From assembly GCA_947247005.1 (NCBI GenBank), contig OX365948.1, forward strand, positions 39,064,601 through 39,128,600: a DNA stretch of 64,000 bases, read 5' to 3'. Shown one piece after another: positions 1-15,400 of this stretch. The translations under genes were made by a program, and so were the position numbers. A model generated the notes under the pieces. It was not told the DNA's origin, ran no database searches, and saw only the letters and a list, made by a program, of their open reading frames with translations. The DNA comes from Spisula solida (lineage: Eukaryota; Mollusca; Bivalvia; Venerida; Mactridae). Every line of letters begins with the position of its first letter. The first letter of the stretch is position 1.

Positions 1-298
1 GGTCATGTCCTCTACATTGGTAGGCGTTGCATGTTGCGTTAGAAATGGTTGATAACCGTGTATGTAATACAGGAGAACTGCTTATCGGATAAGATTGTAA
101 TTATTGTAAAGAGGCATTAAATTTGATGGAATTAAACAGGCATTGACTTAGTTGGTTTTTTATATGTTTTTATATTGTCATTATAGACAGTGAAATTTTG
201 TGAATTTGTGTATCTTATTTACTTGTTTTGTCGCGGTTTTAACTCATCTTTGGATTTTAACAATATCAACATATACACTTTACTTGTACGTTCTTCAG

Positions 299-463
299 TC
301 GATGGGGTATGGGATCCATGGCAACAATGGCAAGAATGTAACGTCACATGTGGTGGTGGCCGGAGGTTACGTCAACGACAGTGCATTGGTCCGTACTTCA
401 ACGGAAGAGATTGTGATGGGTCACCGGACGAGTGGGAAGATTGTAACATGCACAATTGCCCAG
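299..463 (+). CDS. TSP1 domain exon 1
   Basis: A 55-codon, phase 1-1 exon. The acceptor follows TTCTTCAG and the donor is GTACGT. It starts VDGVWDPWQQWQEC, followed by CNVTCGGG and six cysteines, and ends MHNCPG. The Asn of CNVTC forms an N-glycosylation sequon over the predicted O-fucose threonine. It is the first exon in the window, and its split first codon shows that coding exons lie upstream. Confidence 0.93.
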
Positions 464-3400
464 GTACGTTCTGCAGCACCACATACTATAACCTTGTAGC
501 GTGTAACACATCATCGTACCAAATACCTAAATATACAATTATATTTAGGTATTTGATCCTACATAGCGTATTCCACATGGGCATCTGAACTCGCTTTCTT
601 AAATACGTGAGAAATATCAGTCCACGTATCATTGAAATATACCAATATTAATTACAATTACCCTGTAAAATATCAAATTGTTTTTTTTCTGGACATTTTG
701 GACACTTCCATTACCATGAACCGCCTACGTTCGACCAAGAAATAATTTTCATATAAACGTGTTTGTTGATTTATTATTAAAACCATCGTCGATAAAATCA
801 GCATCTCAATTAAACTTTGACAATCACCTCGACAGTAACGTTATTATCGTGGCGAATCCCAAGGATTTCCAAGGGTTAATTTCAGTGAGTTTTCAAATTT
901 GATTTAGGGAAAGTTCATGAATATAGGACTATTTGTCAAAACATTTCTAGACCAAACGTTGAAGACAATTTATTATAATGGTATGTATAGACGGTGTGTC
1001 ATTGATGTTATACAATGATGCTTACGAACTGTGACAATACTCGTATTGTAGAACATTCCATTGTCACTGAATCTCGTCAGATCGGGATTGGCTTACTGCA
1101 TACAACAGGTAATGCTCCCCAATGTACGTGCTACAATCATGATCTCCTCGTTACTAGCGAGAGAGTTTGTTAGTACTGGTTTTTCATCCCAGGAAAACCG
1201 GTAAAGCCAACTCGCTACCGTATTTGATTAAACATTCGTTCAAGAACGATGTAGGCCAAGACCCGTGAAAATCGTTGATGGGAACCCTGGATGTGTTGTA
1301 CGGGTACAATACGACACTGGGCAAGATGATTCTTAGTTTAATGGTTTTTGGGACCAAGGCGTTAGCCTATCTTTACTACCATTGCCCATTTTTAAATTAG
1401 TAGACAACATAGTAAATTATCAAAAACACTAGAACAATATCACGGGGGATTATTCTTTATATATATCTCAAAACCAAAAAGCTTCACAAAAACACATTCG
1501 ATTTAAGAAAGCGGAAGCGCATGCGTGAGTCGAAGTACCAATTCCAGTTTTATGAAATTTTCGCTTTTAGAATGGCCGTGTTTGGATTTTCTGAATATAA
1601 TGGATGTGTTAAAGTAGACTAGAAAAGTGTGTTTGTTACAAATTAGATGTGTTTATAGACTTGCATTTATAGATATGTTGTACTTGCACAACATAATAGT
1701 CATTGATTTACATATAATCTATAGCATCACGTGTGTTTTCTGTATACTAAACTGTGTGTTATTGTTCATATTAACCATGTAACTATGTAGACTATATATA
1801 TGTAGATAATCGCTGTTGTACACGCAAAACTGGTGGAGGGTTCCATGTATTTAACATCAAACGTCCATTTAATAATCAATTCACATCGCTTTTAGAGTAG
1901 TTTAAATTAAAATGTATGGGTACGTACGCTCCTCATACGAAATCAAACTGGTATCATTCTTGCGCAACCGGAAGCGGAAGTGCGCTGCGCATGTAAGGAA
2001 ACGTTGTGAATGCTGCCTAGATGATTTCAGTTGATGGAGAGTGGAACTTATGGAGCACGTGGACCACGTGCAATGTCACGTGCGGTGGTGGGTACCAGGA
2101 TAGATCTCGTACATGTAACACTCCGCTACATGGAGGAGACAACTGTATGGGGGAAAGTTTGCAATCACAGACGTGTAATACACATGCTTGTCCAGGTAAT
2201 TATATCTCGAATGAGTTCTCGGTACATTTGGAAACGCACAATCAAGACGTAGTCTTGTTTCACGGAATTTTAATAATAGTACAGACTTTATAGATAGAGT
2301 TTAATCAATTAGGGAATTGTCCAATCTTCCCAGCGATCGAGCCTATAAAGAACTCCGAACAACGTACAATGTACAAAAAACTTAATTGGATAATACCACT
2401 GCACCAACCACTTACAATGACATTTTGGACAATACTGAAGTCGGTGTAATATTTTATTTATTTATTATTAAATTCATATAAGTCTACTTTTTAAACTAAG
2501 AAAATACTTTGACAAAAAGTGGCACCGTGTAGGCCTAACTTAAGTTACTCCTTGTTTTGGCACAATTGTGCGAAAATGATATTTTACTTTTCTTTTTAAA
2601 AAATCAACGGGTATCATCTACATACTAGTAGTAATAAATTTTGTGCCGAGCATGTATATTGTTTCTTACTGTAAAAAACTGTGCGTTTTTAAATGGATCG
2701 AGTTTTCATGTTGATCATTAGAAATCGAGTCAAATATTCTTTGTCATTTTATGATCATTAATCATTTATCTCATTAAATAATTAAAATTATACTTAATTG
2801 GCTGCAGTATATCATTATCATATAGGGATAAATGATCATTATAAACGATGACAGGTACATTCTGCTGGTATTGTGTTTATACTTAATACTCGCAAAATAC
2901 CTGCTTTTATTTGATGCTAACTGACGAGATATGGAGTTCTATCAGTGAAATGAAACCTATTGGTTATCACTTACCGCCCTTCACTTTTACCCAAAACTCA
3001 ACACTAAACTGTCCGTAGCTGTTTTACCATGTGGGGGTTCATATTCTTAGTTAGACCATTTCCTACATGTTGGTCCATGATTTGATGCAAAATTCTCAAA
3101 AAAGATGTTTTCACATATTCAGCATAATCCAAGATGGCGGATTTTGAATTGAAAAATATGAATGGAATAACATATTCATAGACAGCCTAAGCCCAGTGGT
3201 AATTTGGCATAAATAGTACCAGTTTTGACACCAGATAAGCATTAAATAAGTAGAATATTAGTTTGTTTTGATTGAATATGGTTAATATCTCATTTTGTAG
3301 TGATAAAATTTTAATATTTTCAAGAGCGCGTATAATGAGATATAAACAAATTCAATCAAAACAAACAAATATCCTCTATGTATTGTGTTTATACTAAATA

Positions 3401-6400
3401 CTCGCAAAATACCTGTACGGTCAATCCTGTCTTTAAATACCACTCATGGATACAGCTTGAGTAAGTATCTTTTGAAATTTGGTCTCTCGTAGCAGGTTGA
3501 ATATCTTTGAAAATGATCAGATGTGAGACATCTTCAAATAGGTTTTGTCAGCCTATATAATATAAAGGAACTCGGTCATCATTTGCAAAACAAGAGCACG
3601 TGAATATACAATTATTTTTATTCACATAAAAACAACATAATGTACTATAAAATGTATGATAAAAAATGGAAAGAAATAATTAATTGCTTGCGTAGATGGT
3701 CGCATCTTTTAACAATTTCAGTAAAATGTCAATTATGTTCTAGCAGTCGTTAAGTTCTAGTAGTTATCACTCAAATGGTTAAGCAGGATACGACCACCTG
3801 TTTTTTTTGTGATTCATAATTCGTAGTTTAGCATTATTTAAAGTACTTCTATTATCAAATGTTATATTCAGTGGATGGCGAATGGAGCGAATGGGTGTCC
3901 TGGTCTGACTGCTCAGTCTCATGTGCAGGGGGTACCTCTACACGCTCGCGACTTTGTCATCAACCCCTTCATGGTGGTGAAACCTGTGAAGGTGCTGCTG
4001 GTGACACGAGGGTGTGTAACACACAGGCGTGCCCAGGTAGGTCTTATAAACCTTTATTCTATGGGGATACATTTAAGTCGCTATATTTCAATAGGCGTAA
4101 ATTGACCGATAACGGCGTATCGATAAGGTGTTAATAAGGTAGACAATTTCGCCAATAAGCCATCAAAATGGGTATTTCTGGGTATGTTATATTATGATTT
4201 ATTTATCAGTATTCGCCATTGATATTGCTATGACGTATTTTTTGTGTCTAAACATTAATAACATTTCCCCCGTAAATATGCGCGCGCGTGTGCGTGTGCG
4301 TGTGCGTGTGCGTGTGCGTGTGAGTGTGCGTGTGCGTGTGAGTGTGCGTGTGCGTGTGCGTGTGCGTGTGCGTGTGCGTGTGAGTGTGCGTGTGCGTGTG
4401 CGTGTGCGTGTGCGTGTGCGTGTGCGTGTGCGTGTGCGTGTGCGTGTGCGTGTGCGTGTGCGTGTGCGTGTTGCTGTACTCGCTTTGTATGAGGTATGTT
4501 AAGATATACCGGTTGTTCAGAAAGTTGTGCAGAAGTTTTCCATGCCTGTTCAAACATTGCTACACTCTTATGGAAGCATATTTCAACCGCTCAAGTCCCG
4601 TGTATCACACCAGTAATCACTTTGGTGCAAGTTAAGACCATGCGGGCTGTACAGTTTATAGAGCGCTAGGCTGTTACCAAGGCGACAAATCTGGGATGGA
4701 TACCTTTTTTGGCCAGGTTATATGTCCTTCCGGGGCATTAATCACATTAATCCATGCTCAATGTACAGATGTTGTCAGTAGCTTGCGAAGGAAAGCTAGT
4801 TAGGGCTGGTTTACTGGCCCGAATCTCCCGAAGCATCTCAAGTAAAAATCTCAACTCAAATTGAGATTATGCTCAAGTTAAGAGTATAAATATGAGATCA
4901 TTCTTAAGTTTTATGCTCAAAATATTTACTGTAATAAACTCAGAACAATGCATCTGTTTTGAAGTACCAGCTTTCAGAGTCTTGTCTCCCATGAGCCAAT
5001 GAAAACGACGTTCTATGGCGGTTACATGCTACATTTAATCATTAAAGGTTTGCTCTTAACATACGTGACGTCATGTGATGGTGCGATTTCTCTCGGCCAA
5101 TCAAAATGGAGGATGTTAGATTTTTTACTAAGATTATATTAATCGCTTGTGAAATGTGTACTGGTCGAAACCCAGGAGCACGTTTAGTCAACTGATCACC
5201 GAACTTGACGGGTATGACATCATAATTGCCATGTGATACCATTTAGGTGGTGTGACACATTGGCAATTTTCCTGAGTTATTATCGTTTAAATTTATCTGT
5301 TACGTTTGCCTTGTCTCATTACTGTTAATATAATCTTTCAATTTTCTAATTAAAACGAAAAATTCCGTATCATATTTTATTAGACATTAAATTTCTTGAT
5401 TTTCGTATTACTATTGGTAATACACACCGGTTTGCATATAAATCAACAATATTAATGAAGAAATTCAAAAAGTCTGGTTTAATTAATAATCATTCAGCTA
5501 TCTCTGTAAAAGTCGTGCATAACACACGGAAATACAATTTCTGCTATAGAACTGTTGATGGTTTTAAACATGATCACTTTGTTTAAGACCAAAATCAAGA
5601 CTTTCATGTGTTATACTATGAAATTTTTATGAACCCGAATTGATACGTAATTAGTTACTTGAACATCCGTTACTCATTTGCAAAGTCGCAATTGAGTTAA
5701 TGTTTTTTCAGAAGTCACTGATGCACGTTCCATACGAAATGCATTTGGTTCTATATCAAGCGTATCGAGATATAAAAAAACCCAGCACATTAGCAAAAAT
5801 TAATCTAAAATCACGATAATGTCTTGCAGTTCGGATATAAATTCATAAGACAATTTTGTGTCATATATTTATACAAAACATATTTCCAAGCCAGTTAATT
5901 ATGCGTTTGCTATTTGACATGACCTTTACCTACGCATGGGGATATCCCCTTCTCATAGTGTGACGGTCTAGTAACGTTAATCAAAGTACTGAAAGTATTG
6001 CTGGAAGGTTATTATCACAGAATTGAAACATGTAATTATCATAGAAAGAAAAAAAGATGAAATAGAAATCATTCAGAGTATCAGTATATTCTGCAAAATT
6101 TATTGACGTGACTTACAGTGCTTTGATTTGTATATTTCTAAAGCGAACATTTTCATGTTAGTCTAAACTATGTTACTCTAAAAACTAAAAACGCTCGTAT
6201 TTAGTAAGGAAAGAAAGTGGTCCGTCATATATTCATTACTCAAAATGTTAAATGTTGCAGAAACATAAATTCCTGCACAGGTTAGTCATTGAATGAATCG
6301 CTAGGAACTATTTACTGTTGATGTATTGATACTATGTGTTATAGGGCAAAGTCCAGAGTACTGTTTATCAAATCATTTACGAACATCTTAAAGTTACTCT

Positions 6401-9400
6401 CAAATTTAAATGCTTTATGATTCTTTAAAATCCATGTGCTTTACTGCATAAAATGGCGATCATTAAAGCACACAACGACTTTCCAAAAGTCATACAGAAT
6501 TAACAATTATCCACCTGCTCACCAAAACGTTTGCTTCGTAACGGTTTCGACCAACAAACTATTTTGGGAATTTTCCTCCCCAAGTCTGCGCGAAGTTCAG
6601 TAATACTTTTGTGAGGAAAAAAGTAGTCCATGTGTTTGTTTTGTATGTACTTCTCAGACATTCAAATTGTTTCTGTCTTGTATTTTCAGCTTGTCTGTGT
6701 TCGCTAGTACTATTATTTGAAGGGTTTGTCAAACTAAAATGATAAAAGCGATGTGATATGTGTATATATATGTATGTACTATATGTGTATATGTGTTCTA
6801 ACCAAACTGTCAATCTCTAACTAAGAACTTGTTGTTTCAGTATATGTGTCATCACTCTGAACTAACCCCATACCGTCACTCTAACATATATCCACTATAC
6901 TATCACGTTGTTCTGTACTGAATCATAATCACAAATATAATTTCAAGGAAACCAGCTCATGAAATACAGAGTTCCCTCCCTTGACATCGACGAAAGGTTA
7001 CTCTTAGTGGCTAAAAATATAATCTAAACTTATCTTTAAAGACGAAATTGATAAAATTATTTCAGAAATTGCACTTATTTGTTTTTCGAACTGTTGACAG
7101 GTGCCGTCTTCGCATACTAGTAAGCATATACCATTGCAATTTGGTATTTATTTTTTTATTTAGTGTAATTAAATACAGATAATAATAAGTCAGATGTCTG
7201 TTTACATATCTTACTTCTTATCAAATTTCGATCCGGGAAAATTCGAAGTAATAGGACTCAGATGCATCGTATTTAAATTGGATGCAATGCATTTGTACTG
7301 TAACTAAATTCAATATGAGGGCGGTGCAAATACGTTGACTTGTTTGTAGTATACGGACTTCGGATAATAGAAAATTTCACTTATTATGCAAGGAACTACA
7401 GCCAACTCTCGTTGTAACGATTTATAATTTGATTATTGATTCGTTTAATCGTTATATTGAATCACTAAATTCGTTCTATCGAATTTGTCTTGTTAAAGGA
7501 ACATTCCGTTACAACGAATTTCGTTATAGCGAGAGTTATTTTGTATGTTATGTATTGTGTAGGTTACCAATCAATAACTCGTCTATTGATGCTAAACAAT
7601 ACGTATATACGTAATTGTACAATAATAACATCTTAATTCGTATTCTTGTGACACGTTTCAGTTGACGGATTTTGGGAAATCTGGTCTAACTGGACAGAAT
7701 GTCCGGTAACATGTAACGGCGGCATCCAAACACGAAACCGTACATGTACTGGACCGTTCCATGACGGGGCTAATTGTTCAGGGGAGGCAGATGAACTGAG
7801 GACATGCAATGAGGATAATTGTCCAAGTATGTTCTATTATTTCATAAACATTTGATAACACTGTATCGTCATTTGATTATAACTTGGTGGTAATTGTCGG
7901 AATAATGTATGAGTACTTGCAGATGGGCAACTGTCTTAGGTTTCACCATATACACTTAACTAATCTTATACGTGTGCATGTATATATTATCCATGGGTCG
8001 GTTAATACGTGTTTGATGTTGCTGACATTTTCAACATACATTGTATGTAGCTTGAATATGTATGTGGAATTACAATTCAACTGATTTTATTACAATCTGA
8101 TAACAGTTTTTCACAAACAGAATAAACAAAACTTTTGTTGTGTGTTCACCGGGTGTTTAAATTGCTAGGTTGTTAATTCAGCTTTGTGTCCTCTTTGGTG
8201 ACCAAGTTTATGTTCAAGTGTATGCACGTATCTAGGAGAAAGAAAAAAAAGAAAACAATGATAAGATTAAAGCCAAATTTATGATTATAATTGCCCCCAG
8301 TTTGCCTCCAAAAGGCAATGTCTGACGGGTTACCTCCCATTGACCATACAATTCAAATTGTATTTTTAAAAGTTAAAAAGCACCATGTTGTTGGCGGAAA
8401 AGTTGCATTATTTTGTGTTTTTGATGTTTCATTGTTCAGTAACCGCTGTATTTATTTGAAGAAAAAAAAATTATTAACCGAATCTTGTGTTATTCAATAG
8501 CGTATACACAAAACATCATGCAGAAATATTCATAAACAAAAAAGTTATACGGTAAAAAATATACAGTAGATCTAAGTGTGGTTAATAAATCTCATTCACA
8601 AAATGGAAAGTTTTAGTACATGATTATGCTATAGAAAATACTTTTTTAAAAGTATATTTCGCATTAGAAGAAACAGGAATGAAATGGCAAAATGTAAACG
8701 CTAGTAATAAGGGCTCTCGGCTTACTCATTTAGCAAAATTCTAGCCAGTGTATCTGGTTTGATTCCTGCGATGGACTGACTATGCTCTTCTCTCTGTTAC
8801 GTTATCAGCGGGTTACAAGACATTAGCAATATAATATGCATCTAAGTTATATGTGAAAAGGGAATTTGCGATATCCAGACTGACTTTGATACAATTTTCC
8901 TTAAGGGAGATCAATATGTAATGAGTGTCCGCATAAGTGCGAAAAAGTTCGGCATGCTGTGACATATAGACTATGAGCTACAATTTATTGTTGTTTCAGT
9001 TGATGGCATATTCACGGAATGGACGTTATGGACAGATTGCAGCGAAACATGCGGAAGAGGAAGCACACAAAGGAATCGTACATGTTTTGGCCCATATTTT
9101 GGCGGGGTACCTTGTAACGGACCTGAGGAAGAAGTCGAATTTTGTTATCCTAGCAGTTGTCCAGGTATAAGAGAGGACTCGTCGCAAGGATCAAACACTT
9201 ACAGACACTGACAAATCCTATGTTCCTATTTCTTACCTTAAACTGATATCCCATTCCAACACTACACACTGGTCCTTGAGTCTCTTTTTAAAGTGGAATT
9301 AAACATCTTATTAGTTTGAAGTATAACTAGAATAATAAAGATGCAAACACCCTTTATCTATATATGTTTTTATTTTAAAATGGATACATACATAATAATA

Positions 9401-12400
9401 TTGAACAGTTTTTTCATGTAAACTTCATTTAGTATATCAAAAGTATATTTTGCAGGTTCTGTAACAATTTATTCAACATTAAATCAATATAAGATAAGTC
9501 ATCTAGGTACACCACTTAATTATTTAAATAAACTAGTTTGCGTCACATAGTGCTCCTGGGGCACACATCATCTAAGAACGTAGAGATTCTCAATGGGCTT
9601 GTTGCAGTTTAACGAGCTCACGGGCTGCGTCGTGTCTCAGAACATTTTGCTTTAAGATAAGTTTAATGAAGAAGAAGCTAAAACGACTTATGTAACAAGA
9701 TACAATAAAACTAGTTTCGATTTTTACAGCGAATTAAAAAACGATTTATCGCTGATGTAGTTTAGTTTCAACTGGGTTAATGTCAATGAGGCTCTTGGAT
9801 GTAAGAATCCCGCAAATATGTTCTCCCTCCTTGCAATGCTTTATATGTCTGTAATACCGTACCTGCTTCGCATGCACCATGTAAACCAATACCAAAAACC
9901 TGCTGTGTTGTAATTCACTAAGCGGTAACTTCACAATCATATTGGTATTCAAAGAGCCGCATACTATAGATGGTAAAATCAAATAAAAGCATATGTTGTT
10001 CAGATAGCAGGGTAAAAATATTGGGCTGGGTAGGTTGATACTATACATATTTTCAAATCTTTCTTTTTTTCTGGTTAGGAGAAATGCTCATCGGATAAAA
10101 ATGTACAATATTACCTGGAACAGAACTAATATTCTTATTTCCAGCAAACTAGAATCATTTTGTCGGCATAAAAATATAAAGTTCCAGTCTAGTAATCTGA
10201 ACCTCATTCGAATGCAAACAAATCTGAACCTCATATACTTTAATTTGGTCTAAATATAGTGGAACAGTGCGATCTTTACGCTGATATATAATTTCTTTGG
10301 TAAGATACAGTCCTTGTACATAAACCCCAAACCGGTGCACACGTAATAGTACCAGCTTCTGGATGTTGTTATACAAACCCGTTCATGCACTTAAACTGTT
10401 CAAATGGCTCAGGGAATTAACCAGGTAATAATTATATCTTAGTGAAATATACACTTAATAACTTTTCTACTTTGTCGTGTATTTTAGTACACGGTTTGTG
10501 GAATCCGTGGTCTGAATGGATGGATTGTAGTACTTCCTGTGAGAACGGTACCCGGACCAGAGAACGTTCTTGTGATGGACCCTTTTTTGGTGGTGACGAA
10601 TGTGATGGGTCAGCTACTGACATTGAAGATTGTTTCCTAATATGGTGTCCAGGTAACATTTCGTTTTGCATACTTTAAGTAGTTTAAGAAATAATTAACG
10701 TACTAATTAATTTCATTTTATTGACATGCGTGTATTGTATATGGTATAGGCTACGGGGCTGGTTTATACTTAAATGTAATAATAAAACAAATAATGATAC
10801 TAATATTGATGAAGCGAATCATAATATAGCACAGTATGGTGTAGCATAGCAATTTTAGTCCGTCAAGTTTCTTTTATCTACTCTTCACCCTTGTTACCCA
10901 GATAAACCAGCATGTTTGGATAATCACAACATAATTACAACATGGCGGATATATGTTTAGGTATACATCCCATTTTGGGCCAATTTGTCTAATTTCTACT
11001 TATAACCTTCTGATGTTGCATGACGACAGAATGGTGAGTTGCTTTTGTAAAACTGAAATATTTTATTGTTTTTTTTGTGAACGTGATACACACTATGTTA
11101 AACAAATTGAACAAATCAATGTTGGATTTATTAAATTTTGAAAGTTAATTAAACATACTTCTAGTTTTTTTTTGTTCAAGTGTTTTACATACAGCTCGTT
11201 CATTTCATTCTCATATCTAGTTTAAAGTAGGTTATTTACTTCTGCGGTGTGTATGAGAAAACCTTTTAAAGAATTTGTAATCTGGGTAACAGGGGTGCTC
11301 TTCCTCGAAGGTATTACCATGACATGTGACATGTGGTTATAACTACAACCTGTGGCCTCGCCGAAACACACGAGATAACAGCTTGTGGTGTTATTTGTTT
11401 CGCAATGCTCCTCCAATTATAACCAATGACATAGGCAGTTACGTTGTAAGAGTACTGTTCCAAGCATTGCCTTTATTTGGAACTCAGCTTTTATAGGAGC
11501 ATTTGACCCCATACAATCATGGAGAGTAATACCATAAAGAAAGAGCTGTGACAGTGTTATAGAGCTAATTAGTTGTTGAAATTATTTCGTAATCGTGGTC
11601 AATAGATAATTCTAACATGACCAACGATTTCGCCTATATATACAAAGAACAAATCATAACGTCGTATATCGGCCGATATACAATGAAAAATGACGTCATG
11701 TCGTTTTTATGACGTCATGCAGGTAAACAAGTTACGTAAACAACATAGATCTCGCAAAATAACACTGGCTTAATATATAATTCCGAGTTTAAATCATGTT
11801 AGAGTCGAAATAAAATATTCAAAAGCCGTTGTATACCGGCTGTTATACAATGGTTTGTCGTTCTGACGCTTGTTATTAATCACTCAGGCCTACGGCCTTC
11901 GTGGTTAATTCCTACGCGTCAGAACTCCAAACCATTGTATAACAGCCGGTATACAACGGTTTTTCATAGTTTATTTCTTAAGTATATACTAGTACTAATA
12001 GAACTATAATTTGTATTTAGTCAATGGTGTGTGGGAGGATTGGACTGCGTGGGACGCTTGTCCAGTTACGTGTGGTGGATCTGTCCAGAACCGAAAACGT
12101 ACATGTAAAGGACCATTCCATGATGGTGAGGAGTGTGATGGACTAAATGACGAGTCACGAGATTGCAACACACACCCATGTCCAGGTAAATGATTGTCGT
12201 ATTCACAATTGTTACATTATTTGTGTATCTCAACATCAATAAAGAACTTCAGGTACTCTTGTTTGTCATAACAATACATGTATCAGTTTTAAAAGGATTG
12301 TCATCGGTAGTATGTATTTGGCTAACTTTTAGTATTCATGTATTATAAATTCAAATACACTTTGGTATCACTGAGGGCTTCGTTTATACTGTAGTTGTAC

Positions 12401-15400
12401 GACAACTGATACTTAATAACCCGTAACGTTATTCGCTGCAGGTAATTAAAACGACATCACTTTTCCGCTTTGCACGAATGTCTAATTAAGATCACCGGAG
12501 AGTATGGCATATTACAATTACTTGTACGTCTGTTCGGACGATAATCACCTTGTAACCATTTAAAAATGCACACACCCAGACAATGCTTTTTGATAACATA
12601 TCGAGGAGGTACAAATAATTGCTTATATTATATTTATATAGTGGATGGAGCCTGGTCCATATGGTCACCCTGGTTAAGTTGCAATGTTTCATGTGGTGGC
12701 GGAACATCCGCGCGCTACCGGTTTTGCTCTGATGCTGAACATGGCGGGGCCAACTGTAACGGAACTGCTGAACAATACAAGGATTGCAACATTCACGAAT
12801 GTCCAAGTAAGTTATTATCACAATTAAATAGATTTGTTCTTGTATGTCGATTTGTTCAACCTGTCACAGGTACTTTGACAATGAAATTTATTGAATGACG
12901 GGTCGATGAGTTAAAACATACGTATATAGTCGATAAATGTATAACGGTAATTTCGTGCGAATCATAATTTTTACGATTACAATTTTAACGAATTATGTAC
13001 GGGCACATATCTGTAAAGGTGCATCTACACGGTAAGTTTTGGTGTATACATCTTGACCTATAAGTCAAAATGTACCGTGTAGTAACGAGTAGTACGCTTC
13101 TACCACACATTGTCGGGAAATGTACGGCAGATTCATTGGATAGTCGCCACAGTACAGAAATAGCTTGGTGTAACACCGAAACGGAACTGCTCATAGAATT
13201 CGTCCAGTTTGATACACATTAACACCACACACAGTCCTATCAATAGGTCTCCATCAACCGACTCTATTGTTAACAAGTGTTTGGAGAGAAATAACAGGTG
13301 ATTTATAAGTCATGGTGTACCGTGTAGTTAGGGAAGATGTACATCTTGTGAAGTGTACATCTTCGACTTATACACCAATACTTACCGTGTAGATGCACCT
13401 TAAGTAAAATAGGTTGTTCTCATTACTCACGGTCAAGCAGATGACCTGCGACAGGTCTTTAAATCCGACTATTCTTTCATCAAAGATTAAGAAAAGTGAA
13501 ATGTTTATTAAGAAATGACACATTCATACGTACGACTGTATTGCACGAACGCTCAGTTGGTACAGCAGTTAATGTACACATTATCCGGTAGATTGTTATT
13601 GGATTCGCGGACTGAAACGTTGTGGTAATCTATGATACTGACATTGACCATGCAGCCCTTCAGATTTAAAGATGTTGTAATTAAGTAACCTGTGCAGAAG
13701 AAAAAATAGTTCTTATAGAACATTTACCGGTATTCTAGAAAAGTGATTAGATCTACCGTTTGCCGTATATGACTAAACTATTATTAGAATGCTGTTAAAC
13801 TCAACATTTTGCGCCGATACTAAATGGATTAACCACATTTATAGTCGATGGTGAATGGAATAGTTGGGAATCTTGGGCCGAGTGTTCACATTCTTGTGGT
13901 ACGGGGCAACGAGAGAGACTGAGAACATGTGATGGACCATTCTATGGTGGTGCTAATTGTACGGGAGCTGAGAACGACGTTGAAGATTGTAATACACACG
14001 AGTGCCCAGGTAAATACTACTTACAAATCTTGTACACAATATCATTCCCTAGAAGTTTAAGGCGCTGCGACTTTTGATAAATAGAGGTTGCCTAGAATGA
14101 CTAAAAGGTTTAAGGAGAGAAAAAAACAGGATTACATAGTTCGGTGTCTGATCTTTTTGATATATTGAACTCCGATTTGCATACAATTTGGAGTGAGCCT
14201 AACTTTTTAGCCAGGTCACTCCGATTGAGGTGTTTGTATGGTTGTTCTTTTGTTACTCAGTTTCACCTTTTTGTATAGTTATAATTACAATGCACATATA
14301 TTAATAAGGTCATTCTAATTCAACTTTTTGTATGTTTATATTTATTAAACATGCCACTCCAATCATTGTTATATGAATATTTACCACGGTTTTAATACAT
14401 TATTTGAATGCACATTCGTTTCCGTGTCTTAGGCCATCTCATGTTCTGCACCTTTAGTTTGATATTTAAATCTTCTAATTCAGTCAGACATGGCAAATCG
14501 TTCAAACCTTATCACCGCCTACAAAATGTTTCACAATTTACTCCTTTTTCATTACTTTCTTTCGATTTATTACATACTTTATATATTTGTTATCTTTGTT
14601 ACCTTCAATCAATCAATAGCAGCTAATGCACAGTTACGATTGTATTGCAGTAATATTTTAGTATTATATTTCTGTGTTGCAACACTAGAAAATAGTTCAG
14701 AAGACATTGTATGTTTATACATGTAGTAAAGCTTAAATCATAAATCTCGAATTGTCGAATGTATATTTACCCCTAGACTTATGTAACTAATGGACATATG
14801 CCCCTATTTCGACACTTACTTATGTAACTAATGGACATATACCCCTATCTAGACACATAATTGTGTAACTAATGGACATATGCCCCTATTTAGACACATA
14901 ATTATGTAACTAATGGACATTTACCCCTACTTAGACACATACTTATGTAATACTAATTGACATAGCACATGAAAGACTTATTCAAAATTTATTTTGACTT
15001 ACAGTTGTTAAGATCTTTTCTCACGTTGCAGCCCTAATGGTGCCCGAACTAAAATAACGTGAGCGTTAATGAATTAGTTCGATATGACTACGCTCATTTA
15101 TACTATACAATAACAAGACAATTGTAACATTAACGTTTTATTGTTTCGATAATATGTTTTCATAATGGCTATAATGTCGAATTCGTCTATTGGTAGGCAT
15201 ACGGGATTATCATCGTACTTTTTATTGTTTGATTGTCCCCTTTAGCTATCAATAGACGATCTATGTGTTAGCTCCTTTATTACATATTATCTTCTTCTTG
15301 TTCTTCCGACGTTTTCACATTTTTCTCAAACTTTCTACTCACTTTCTCATACGGTAGGGGTCCACTGGGGACCCTGGAGAGTGTGGTCATCTTGTTCTAA

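Larger units (their letters stand above)
4037..7661 (+). other. Long intron after TSP1 exon 3
   Basis: At 3.6 kb this is the longest gap in the TSP1 array. It holds a hexanucleotide microsatellite (4281-4470) and a small TA-flanked element (7399-7543). Around 4810-4915 there is weak inverted structure around CTCAAATTGAG that may be a decayed element end. I found no further TSP1 exon in it. Confidence 0.6.

Noticed and set aside
4194..4635. Frames of Arg-Val, His-Thr, His-Ala and Cys-Val repeats on both strands
   Set aside because: They are by-products of the TGTGCG microsatellite.
13545..13615. tRNA-like stretch starting GCTCAGTTGGTACAGC
   Set aside because: No cloverleaf with paired acceptor and anticodon arms could be drawn; at best it is a SINE fragment.
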